This document shows positions 1-9,544 of a stretch of DNA of 16,848 nucleotides, in pieces. The notes under the pieces were generated by a model. That model had not been told where the DNA came from. It made no database searches and worked only from the letters and a program-made list of their open reading frames with translations. Within the stretch, counting starts at the first letter, position 1. Each line of letters opens with the position of its first letter. Origin of the DNA: Ochromonadaceae sp. CCMP2298 (taxonomy: Eukaryota > Sar > Synurophyceae > Ochromonadales > Ochromonadaceae); NCBI GenBank assembly GCA_026770595.1, contig MU634046.1, forward strand, positions 1 through 16,848. The letters are read 5' to 3'. A program made the translations under genes and the position numbers.

Positions 1-551
1 CTAAACTTCTTAGTAACAGAGGATTACAAGCTAAAATTGGCAGATATGGGCGAGGCCTGGCCGGTTGGCGCCCCCCCTCGCAGAGAGAACCCGCCTATGC
101 CTGCGCGCCACTGGTGCCCCCCGGAGGTGCTGGAGGTGGGCGCTAAAGCGGATTCGTACACGAAGGCCAGCGACGTGTTCGGCGTGTGCGTCGTGATATC
201 GGAGGTAAGTCATCGTCGGCTACCTTCCCCTCTACCTCCTGGGCCCTACAACCCCCCCTCCCCTCATCCCTCACCTCTAATCCCTCACCCCCCACCCCTC
301 ACCCCCCACAGATCCTACTGGCCGAGCTTCCCTACGGCGACACGCCGCCCGATAGAATGTCCCAGGCTGCCTGGCTGCACCAGCTTAGCGTAGAGAAGCT
401 ACGCCCCGATCTGCCCGACCTTGAGAAGTCGCTCGAGGACAGCATCAGGGCGGGGTGGGCAACAAATCCTGCTGACCGGCCCAGCGCGGCAGACCTGCTT
501 GCGGAGATAGAGGCGTTGACGGGGGCACCTGGCACATTCTCGGCATACTGA
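1..551 (+). CDS. Protein kinase, C-terminal part of the catalytic domain (TKL-like), 5' end missing
   Basis: Exons 1-204 and 312-551, phase 0 junction; 147 residues, open at the left window edge, stop at 549-551. The first residues, LNFLVTEDYKLKLADMGEA, match kinase subdomains VI-VII; the metal-binding motif reads DMG instead of DFG. RHWCPPEVLE corresponds to the APE region, with PPE. SYTKASDVFGVCVVISE, continued across the intron by ILLAELPYGDT, matches the DVYSFGVVLWEL segment, and IRAGWATNPADRPSAADLL matches the CW...P..RPSF subdomain XI of tyrosine-kinase-like kinases. The domain ends near the C-terminus, with about 12 residues after it. The ATP-binding lobe and the HRD catalytic loop lie outside the window, so activity cannot be judged; the aspartate of DMG is kept. 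The downstream neighbour converges on it. Family assignment to kinases is firm; the TKL subgroup and any substrate are inference. Confidence 0.85.
205..311 (+). other. Spliceosomal intron of the kinase gene
   Basis: Intron of 107 bases with donor GTAAGT at 205 and acceptor CACAG ending at 311, phase 0. Splicing joins SE to ILLAELPYG and restores the kinase subdomain IX reading. The 3' half is almost pure pyrimidine, dominated by C in CCCCTCA/CCCCAC repeats, and a CTAAT near 277 could be the branch site. Confidence 0.85.
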
Positions 552-641
552 GGGGTAGTGTTGAACGCTGCCGCTGAGCACTACTGCTGAGTGCTGAGTA
601 TTGAGTGCTGGGAGGGAGCTGAGTGCTCTTGGTGCCGACAA

Positions 642-711
642 GAACAGACAATCAGAAACAAATAGTCAGGAACAAACAATCAGGAACAGACAAAAAGGAA
701 CAGACAATGAT
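642..711. repeat. Tandem repeat, five 14-base units
   Basis: Five back-to-back units of exactly 14 bases (642, 656, 670, 684, 698) on the pattern GAACARACAATCAG, with one to four differences per unit. The last unit runs into GACAATGATTGTC, a short palindrome. It is non-coding and lies between two gene 3' ends. Confidence 0.85.
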
Positions 712-730
712 TGTCATACACTCGTATTTT

Positions 731-736
731 TTTATT
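731..736 (-). promoter_or_regulatory. Candidate polyadenylation signal AATAAA for CMSS1
   Basis: TTTATT on the plus strand reads AATAAA on the minus strand, about 35 bases after the CMSS1 stop codon. Position and sequence fit; no transcript evidence is available. Confidence 0.35.
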
Positions 737-770
737 TTTTGGTATGATTAACGCAATTTTGTGCTTTTTA

Positions 771-1622
771 TCATTCCCGAATCAGTGCTATTTTTGCGCG
801 GGAGGTGATTGGGTGAATGTGTTGGTAGAGGAGTCTGAAGAAATCGACCTTGACTTCGTTCAGGGTGAGGATTGTGAACTGTTTCGCGTCCGGGGTGACG
901 TCTATTAATATCAGCAATGTGCGGCGTAGGCTCAGTGCGCCCAGCTCGATGAGCTTGCTGATGCGGTTTGGGGTACCCACTGCGATGGGGTGGTACTCCT
1001 TCGAGAGGGATTCCATCTGCTCCTCGATCTTGAAGTGCTTCGCGAAGAGCTTGGCTACTCGGCACTTGATCAGGCGGGCAGAAATAGACTTAATTATCTG
1101 CGTTGCGCGGATAGCAGAGGAGCAGAGGATCAGCAACTGCGGGCAGCCGAAGTCCTCTTTGTTGGCCACCGAGCTGTTCAGCAGCAGCTGCTTGTAGTTG
1201 GGCATGTTGGCGGAGAGGGCTCGGACGAAGGGGCAGACGCGCTTGTTCTTGACCGACTTGGTGGTGGCGGATTCGTCCAGGTCGGGGTAGACGAAGTCAG
1301 ACTCGGAGAAGTCCTTGATCTCCACATTGCCCAGACTCTTCGGCCGGTTGCTCTCTACACCCAGGAGCATCTCTGCCGGCGTCAGTGCTGCTGGCTTTGC
1401 CTGGTCGTCGCTCGGCTCCTCCGACAGCTTCGCCTTCTTCCGCAGCTTCGCGTCCTCCAGTCGCCTCCTCTTCTTGTCCACCTTCTGGTTCTTCTTCTGC
1501 TGCTCCTCGGTCTCCTCGCCCGTACTCAGGTCGTCCTCGAACTCATCGTCGGACTTATAGTCCTTCTCCAGATCGACCTCGTTCTCCCCATCCCACACGT
1601 CCTCCTCAATAGCATCTCCCAT
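771..1622 (-). CDS. CMSS1: CMSS1/Cms1-like ribosomal small-subunit biogenesis protein
   Basis: Single-exon gene, ATG at 1620-1622 and TGA at 771-773, 283 residues, close to the length of human CMSS1. Residues 1-45 are strongly acidic (VWDGENEVDLEKD, DDEFEDDLSTGEETEE), followed by a lysine/arginine stretch at 43-66 that could be a nuclear or nucleolar signal. The conserved core covers about 155-265: PQLLILCSSAIRATQIIKSI, then VAKLFAKHFKIEEQ, the IAVGTPNRISKLIELGALSL segment and a degenerate LLILID. These resemble parts of a DEAD-box helicase fold (the GTP.R motif) but there is no Walker A or DEAD motif, as in the family. Family knowledge: yeast Cms1 associates with early small-subunit (90S) precursors in the nucleolus. 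It is head to head with the GOST gene, with 422 bases between the starts. Assignment rests on motif order and length; no clear alternative. Confidence 0.9.
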   Translation of the reverse strand: MGDAIEEDVWDGENEVDLEKDYKSDDEFEDDLSTGEETEEQQKKNQKVDKKRRRLEDAKLRKKAKLSEEPSDDQAKPAALTPAEMLLGVESNRPKSLGNVEIKDFSESDFVYPDLDESATTKSVKNKRVCPFVRALSANMPNYKQLLLNSSVANKEDFGCPQLLILCSSAIRATQIIKSISARLIKCRVAKLFAKHFKIEEQMESLSKEYHPIAVGTPNRISKLIELGALSLRRTLLILIDVTPDAKQFTILTLNEVKVDFFRLLYQHIHPITSRAKIALIRE

Positions 1623-2044
1623 TTCGCCTCGTGTTGACCTTAGCGCTAGAAAAATCTTGCAGCTCCTGAGAGTAGATTCTGCTCGACAGTCAGTCGCTCA
1701 GAAGAAAGCATCGCCAGAACCAGCAGACACATCCCAGCACACGAACGGGAACTGAACTCCTGGAACTGCTTGGACGTCGGAAAAGTCCGATTTTCCATTT
1801 CTCCCTCTGGGTTCCAAAATATTGGGATCTGGAAACGTGCAAAATATGTGTTTCTAGGTTCCAAATCTGGGTTTTGGCCACCAACTGGTTTGACACTCCG
1901 GTGATGCTTCAGGGGGATGAGGAGATAGATCCTGGATGCATTCTTTGCCAGGAGTAGCCCACATTGAACGACAACAAGGCCTTCTGCAACGGCCGAATGT
2001 CTTGGAAACGTTGAGAGCTGCGCAGAAAGGCAGCGGCGGCGGGA
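1623..2044. promoter_or_regulatory. Divergent intergenic region between CMSS1 and the GOST-like gene
   Basis: This 422-base region separates two start codons on opposite strands, so it must hold both promoters and 5' leaders. It is less GC-rich than the genes around 1780-1890. GGTTCCAAA occurs twice, at 1810-1818 and 1857-1865. No TATA box or other standard core element stands out. Several ATG triplets lie between 1900 and 2000 ahead of the GOST start, one opening a frame that overlaps that gene, so the GOST transcript probably begins close to its own start. Confidence 0.5.
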
Positions 2045-2999
2045 GTGACAATGCCAGGAATGGCCCTCTCGATCGGCTCGGCCCTGTGGCTGCTCCTCCT
2101 GCTGTGCTTGTGGTCGTCCAGCAGTTCGCTGCGCCTCGACCACTCGACCAAGTCCAGTAAGGTCTTTGGAGAGTATGTCGTGTCAAATTTCGGAATGACG
2201 GTCGGCGGGGTGATCAATATTGACTACCATGTGACTGCGGAGGCCTCGGCGAACGACAGCTACGTGCTGCTGCTGCTGGTGAGCGAGACACAGTCCAAGA
2301 GTTGGTACGAGAAAATCCAAGACGAGGACTCAGTGGCGGATAATATAGACACCATGTGCAATCTACCCTCCATGCTGAGACGCGTTATCAGCGGCGCGGG
2401 GAGCATAAACGTCCCACTGACGTACGATCTGGGCACCGACCGATACTCTATCGTGCTGCTGCAGTGCCGCAAAGGTAACGCCAAGAACCCAGTGAGCGTG
2501 ACCCTCAACGTGGAGATGAAGAACCCCCGTCCCTACAGTTCAGAGTACTCGCAGTACGCCATCCAGAGCGTCATGCTGGTGCGCTTATTGGAGGGACAGG
2601 TCATCCTCTATGCATTGCTGACACTCGGCATGGCTGGCCAAATCGCCATAACGCGTATCTACACCCGCCCCATCCACTGGCTCTTCCTAGCCACCCTGGT
2701 GTCGGTCTTCCTCTTCGTGACACTGCGCTACGCAGAGGGATACCGGTACAACGAAAGCGGACGAGATGATATCCCCCTCACGGTGGCTGGAAATATCCTG
2801 GGTTCTATCTCCACCACCCTGCTGCTGGCTAGTCTTTTGCTGGTCTCTATGGGCTGGTCTTTAGTCCGTACGAACATCACCCTGGGCGAGCAGCAGAAGG
2901 TGGCGGGCGCGCTGTTTGCGTTTTTCGTGTTTAGCTTCGGAGACGCGGTGTGTTTGGATGACTCGGTGAGAAGTGTGTGTGTGTGTGTGTATATATATA

Positions 3000-3044
<45 letters not shown>

Positions 3045-3720
3045 ATATATGTGTATGTGTGGATATGAATGTGTGTATCCTGCACATCTAACACGCCTCA
3101 CCGCCCCCCTCCCCCCTCTCCCACCCCCTCCCTACCCCTTCTCCAGTCTGCCTGCTTCTCCCTCAACCTGATAGCTTTTATCATCCGCGCCCTCATCCTG
3201 CTCGCCATCATCATCGCTATGAACTTCACAGTAGCACAGTTACGCGCCATGATCGCCCAGTCACCCTGGGTGCCCTCCACGCCTATACAATACGCGCGCT
3301 CTAAGCAGTACCAAGCGTTCCGCTTTATGTTCATCCTCTACCTGCTGCTGCCCACGGCCTTCCTGATAATCGAGGTAGGATCACTTCCACTCGAATGCAA
3401 TCCCACTCCATTCGCATTCGAATATCTCCCCTTCCCCATGCCAATCTCACCACCTCACCACACACACCTACACACCTACACCTACCCCCGTATCACACTA
3501 GGTGGTTATGTTCACCTGGAAGGAGGAGTGGGTGACCACCTTTCTCACCGAGCTTCTGGACCTGATGCTCATCTTCCACGTAGGCGTCACCTTCAGCCCC
3601 CTGCACGAGACGCTTCTGGTAAGAGCCTTCGACGGCACCGCGCTGGGTAATGGGGACGGGGCTGGGGGTGTGGGGAATGATGCGGACGCGGCGGCGGCTG
3701 CTGCTTTGCATGTGGAGTAG
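2045..3720 (+). CDS. GOST-like seven-transmembrane protein (GPR180/TMEM145-like)
   Basis: Exons 2045-2965, 3147-3374 and 3502-3720, both junctions phase 0; 455 residues. A signal peptide lies at about 8-28 (poly-leucine followed by a serine run). A luminal domain of mostly beta character spans 29-160, with two cysteines (C105, C141) that could pair. Seven hydrophobic segments follow, near 185-205, 211-229, 247-272, 286-303, 311-333, 363-383 and 396-413. The third, LLLASLLLVSMGWSLVR, matches the 'LLLL..GW.I.R' signature of the GOST family (GPR107, TMEM87, GPR180, TMEM145). Family knowledge: these are Golgi or plasma-membrane proteins with a beta-sandwich Golgi-dynamics domain before seven helices. 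The tail after helix 7 is short, rich in Gly, Asp and Ala with a run of alanines, and looks unconserved. The second codon pair also offers an ATG at 2051. The superfamily is likely; the exact subfamily is uncertain. Confidence 0.8.
2966..3146 (+). other. Intron 1 of the GOST-like gene
   Basis: Intron of 181 bases, donor GTGAGA at 2966, acceptor TCCAG ending at 3146, phase 0. It starts with a compound microsatellite and ends in a long C-rich pyrimidine tract. CTAAC at about 3088 is a candidate branch site, rather far (about 55 bases) from the acceptor. Reading through the intron would hit a stop at 3089-3091, so retention truncates the protein after helix 4. Confidence 0.85.
2973..3062. repeat. 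Compound GT/AT/GTGTAT microsatellite
   Basis: A (GT)9 run at 2973-2990 is followed by (AT)5 at 2991-3000, about seven GTGTAT units at 3001-3040, a second (AT)5 at 3041-3050 and a further GTGTATGTGT. The hexamer block is thus framed by two copies of the same AT run. It is intronic and starts only seven bases after the donor site. Confidence 0.95.
3375..3501 (+). other. Intron 2 of the GOST-like gene
   Basis: Intron of 127 bases, donor GTAGGA at 3375, acceptor ACACTAG ending at 3501, phase 0. Splicing joins FLIIE to VVMFTWKEEW between helices 6 and 7. The 3' part is CA-rich with repeated CACCTACAC and is C-rich like the other introns. Confidence 0.8.
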
Positions 3721-4483
3721 GGGGAGTAGGTGGTGGGGAGTGGACTATGTACTGAGGAGTATCAACCCCGTGCAAAGACGACTTGTATATCTGCGCCAAT
3801 AGCGCGTACAGTTCTTGTCCATACTGTTTTAATCTTTTAAGCAAAGTAAACTGTTCAAGCAGCGAGATGCGATGTTGTGTAGCGAGTTCGGACTGTGAAT
3901 CTTCCAAGTAGATCATTAAATATTAATACCTCTCCTTTGGGGTGCTAACGTGGCCCTGTCTCCAGCCAGGTGCTGGTGCAGATCTAGGGGTAGGGGTAGG
4001 GGTAGGGGTAGGCGTAGATTCAGGCACAAACGCATGTGAAGATGGATCGCCATAGCCCTCTATGCCCCCTACCCCTACTGGGAATTGGAACCATTTGGAC
4101 GTTACCACGCTGTCCTGAGCCTGCCTGCCCTGACGACTCCTACTGTGCACAGGCCCGCCCAGACCTGCTCCTGCTGCTCCCACTGCCCCTACCACACTGT
4201 GCGTGCATGCTATCAGCAGCTCTCCAGACACCTCTACTAGGGAATAAGCCACCCTCCTTCCTTCAGCAGATCCAGGCACGTTGGGGGTTTATACGTGTGT
4301 GTGCGAGTGAGGCAGCTAGATTGGAGCCTGTTCATTGACCAGGCTACAAAAACTGTTTCTCCTGTACCCCCCCTCACAGAAGTGGTGGCCAAATTCCTCA
4401 TTGTACTAGCATAGGACTACCTTTTAAACCTTTTTAACAGCCGAAAATATATAGAGAAACAGCTACCCGTCTGCCGCACGTAT
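3721..4483. other. Convergent 3' intergenic region, GOST-like gene to CDC48
   Basis: Of 763 bases between two stop codons, none carries a gene I can defend. ATTAAA at 3915-3920 could serve as the GOST polyadenylation signal. A GGGGTA hexamer array lies at about 3986-4014. On the minus strand an ATG-started frame runs from 3916 into the GOST 3' end; its first 50 residues could form an amphipathic helix, but it shows no family resemblance. The stretch 4040-4340 is C-rich with loose CTG/CTCC repetition. Confidence 0.5.
3986..4014. repeat. GGGGTA hexanucleotide array
   Basis: Four to five tandem GGGGTA units, the last altered to GGCGTA. Runs of four G at six-base spacing make it a G-quadruplex candidate on the plus strand. 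It differs from the TTAGGG telomere unit and sits between ordinary genes. Confidence 0.85.
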
Positions 4484-7606
<3,123 letters not shown>

Positions 7607-8878
7607 ATGCTAGCACTTCTTGTGCCCTCCCGCGGCACGCAGTGGATGCCAGCCACCCTCCCTCTTGGGCTGGGGCTTAGGCTGCAGGCTCTTCCCTACT
7701 CCAGTGTGGGAAATGCCTCGCTATCATCGCTTTCGCTTTCGTCGCCCCAGGTGGGCGATCGGGCCGAGCTGTTCAACCAGTTCAACTTCGACGAGGGGGG
7801 GCGCAGGAAAAAGACAGTCGAGAAAGATTTGCTTCTGGGGCTGCAGCCCTTCGCCAGAGAGACTCGGAAAGTGCCTGGCTCTGGTCCGGGCGGGTGGGAG
7901 GGCATGGACGGTCTGGAGGGAGGGGAATGGGGTGTGGGGGTAGAAGGCGAAGGGGAATGGGGTGGGGTTGAAGGAGACGGGCTGATCGAGGAGGTGGACC
8001 GATTCCGCTTTGTGGTGGATCCCAAGGAGCTGCGACGCGCAGTGGAGACTGGCTCTGCTCTGCGCGTGAGGCAGGCGCGTGACTCAGGGGGGGGCGGGGG
8101 CCAGGGCGATGGGAGCGGGGAGGAGGGGGAGGAGGGGGAGGGGGACTTGGACCCCCTGCAGGACCTGCCTGACCTCTTTCTGGACCCCTCTATTGTGCAG
8201 TCGCTGATGGCAGCGGAGGGGAGTGGATTGGTGGACCCGGTAAGGTACAAGGCCGAGCTGGACTACGACGACTTCGCCAAGGGCCTCTACGCTACCGAGG
8301 AGGAGGCAGAGGCGGGTGATGAAGGGGGTGAGGGGGGTGCGGACGACGGCAAAAAGAAGCGGTCTGACCGCTCCTCCAGTTATAGCAGCGAGAGGATGCG
8401 GAAGGCGGAGCAGACGGTATCACAGCCTGTGCAGCCCAGCAACAGTGGAGGCGCGAGTGGTAGCAAGAGCGGCGGTAGTGGAGGCGGTGGTAGTATGAGC
8501 GGTAGAGGTAGAGGGAAGGCGGGATCTAAGCGGGCAGACAGTGTAAGGCTGGCCCGCACCTCGCGCAAGGCTATCCTGGACTCTTTGCTGCTGACTCCCC
8601 AGAAGGAGGTCGCAGCAGATCTAATAGGGGCTGGTTTCATGCTAGCCCTGTCGGTGGTTATCGTCGCCACGTATGATAAAATGATACTGCTGGGTCTACG
8701 GGGTTGGGAGCTGTTGGTGTCCAGGTTGGGGGCGCTGTTTCCCATCCTGCAGAGGCGCAGGTGCCTGCCCGCCCTGCTGCTGGGCACGGCCGCCGCCTGC
8801 CTGGTTCACTACATCGTGCTGCCCTGGCGCAAGAGGAGGCAGTTTAGCTGGGTTGGCTACGCCGTGCCTCAGCGATGA
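7607..8878 (+). CDS. Unrecognised low-complexity protein with C-terminal membrane segments
   Basis: Single-exon frame of 423 residues, ATG at 7607, stop at 8876-8878. I recognise no family. The first 50 residues contain no acidic residue, carry R9 and R25 and many Ser/Leu, like an organelle presequence; a second ATG encodes M14. Residues 51-95 (DRAELFNQFNFDEGG, KTVEKDLLLGLQPF) look non-repetitive and may be the conserved core with 127-160 (DRFRFVVDPKELRRAVETG) and 205-232 (DPVRYKAELDYDDFAKGLY). Between them are Gly/Glu-rich stretches, one with a 30-base direct repeat period (7921 and 7951), then a basic/serine-rich part near 248-265 and a Gly/Ser linker at 280-305. Two hydrophobic segments lie near 336-362 and 385-405, followed by a basic tail ending YAVPQR. 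It is likely a membrane-anchored protein with a long disordered region, possibly organellar. Long frame and G-rich codon bias support coding, but function is unknown. Confidence 0.75.
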   Translation: MLALLVPSRGTQWMPATLPLGLGLRLQALPYSSVGNASLSSLSLSSPQVGDRAELFNQFNFDEGGRRKKTVEKDLLLGLQPFARETRKVPGSGPGGWEGMDGLEGGEWGVGVEGEGEWGGVEGDGLIEEVDRFRFVVDPKELRRAVETGSALRVRQARDSGGGGGQGDGSGEEGEEGEGDLDPLQDLPDLFLDPSIVQSLMAAEGSGLVDPVRYKAELDYDDFAKGLYATEEEAEAGDEGGEGGADDGKKKRSDRSSSYSSERMRKAEQTVSQPVQPSNSGGASGSKSGGSGGGGSMSGRGRGKAGSKRADSVRLARTSRKAILDSLLLTPQKEVAADLIGAGFMLALSVVIVATYDKMILLGLRGWELLVSRLGALFPILQRRRCLPALLLGTAAACLVHYIVLPWRKRRQFSWVGYAVPQR

Positions 8879-9010
8879 CAGTGTCTCTTCTGTCTCTTCT
8901 ATGGGATGTGGGGGTAAGCCCGTTCACCAGAGCGGGAAAAGTACGGGCTTCCCACTGTAGAACCGCGGGACATGCCAAGGCCCCCAACAAGCCATCATCG
9001 GGACAAGGGG

Positions 9011-9042
9011 TGGGACTGGGGCTGGGGCTGGGGCTGGGGCTG
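9011..9042. repeat. GGGGCT hexanucleotide array
   Basis: Tandem GGGGCT units (first one GGGACT), four perfect or nearly so, ending GGGGCTGCAATA. It has the same spacing of G runs as the GGGGTA array near 4000 and could form a G-quadruplex. It is non-coding, about 130-160 bases after the orphan gene stop. Confidence 0.85.
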
Positions 9043-9214
9043 CAATAATCCGGACAGACCCTGGGGAGACAAGTACGTCTATGGGATGTGCATTTTTGCG
9101 GAGTCGAAATTCTAGGTTCGGTCCATTCGGCCCTCTCTCCCAAACGAGGCGTGCTGGAAAACTTTAACCCTTTCTGTCCCTCTTGTTTCCTTTTTGGCAT
9201 TATTCAATCTGTAT

Positions 9215-9220
9215 AATAAA
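9215..9220 (+). promoter_or_regulatory. Candidate polyadenylation signal AATAAA
   Basis: AATAAA in an AT-rich patch about 340 bases after the stop of the orphan membrane-protein gene. The distance is rather long and there is no transcript evidence. Confidence 0.25.
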
Positions 9221-9544
9221 TACACTGAGCAATAATATATAATAAGTAGGAATAGTACCCAAGTTTGATTCAGTATAATTTCAGCGCAGTAAACTCTATG
9301 AGAGAAGTGAAGAAATTGTACGGACCAGCGATCCACCGTGTTTTTTTGTTCGGCTCCTCGCCAAACCGGATCTGATGTATTGTTCAAAAATCAAACACGC
9401 CCCACCAACTTTTTGAACACGATCACATCTGATTTCCTTCGGCAAGAAGCACAAGATCAAAGGCACTGCGGATCTCAGGGTTCCGCATCAGATAGAACTT
9501 ATCCAGTCGGACCTGAATGACACCGGGAGCAGGTCAGTAGAAGG

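Larger units (their letters stand above)
552..770. other. Convergent 3' intergenic region with two short tandem repeats
   Basis: The kinase and CMSS1 genes end tail to tail here, 219 bases apart. It holds an irregular TGAGTGCT-type repeat at about 573-627 and five consecutive 14-base units at 642-711. On the minus strand AATAAA (731-736) lies about 35 bases past the CMSS1 stop and could be its polyadenylation signal. Confidence 0.6.
8879..9544. promoter_or_regulatory. Intergenic region between the orphan gene and Timeless
   Basis: Of the 666 bases, the first part is the 3' flank of the orphan gene, with a GGGGCT array at 9011-9042 and AATAAA at 9215-9220 as a candidate polyadenylation signal in an AT-rich patch (9195-9260). 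The second half is the Timeless upstream region: a 10-base inverted repeat at 9381-9390/9410-9419, ATCTGAT at 9370 and 9427, and a seven-codon upstream frame (ATG 9517, TAG 9538-9540) ending four bases before the Timeless ATG. No protein gene is supported here. Confidence 0.5.

Noticed and set aside
990-1637. 215-codon plus-strand frame opposite CMSS1
   Set aside because: It is leucine/arginine-rich shadow translation of the CMSS1 gene, which has clear family motifs on the other strand.
1936-2160. ATG-started 74-codon frame overlapping the GOST start
   Set aside because: It shows no protein-like features and overlaps the signal peptide of the GOST gene in another frame; at most an upstream frame if the mRNA begins early.
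2966-3091. Coding read-through of the GT/AT microsatellite (Met-Cys repeats)
   Set aside because: It ends in a stop before the remaining helices; donor and acceptor sites restore a full seven-helix protein.
3986-4014. GGGGTA array as an interstitial telomere
   Set aside because: The unit is not TTAGGG-type, the array is very short and ordinary genes flank it on both sides.
4036-4338. 100-codon plus-strand frame between GOST and CDC48
   Set aside because: It begins at GTG, is Pro/Leu/Cys low-complexity sequence from C-rich DNA, and matches no family.
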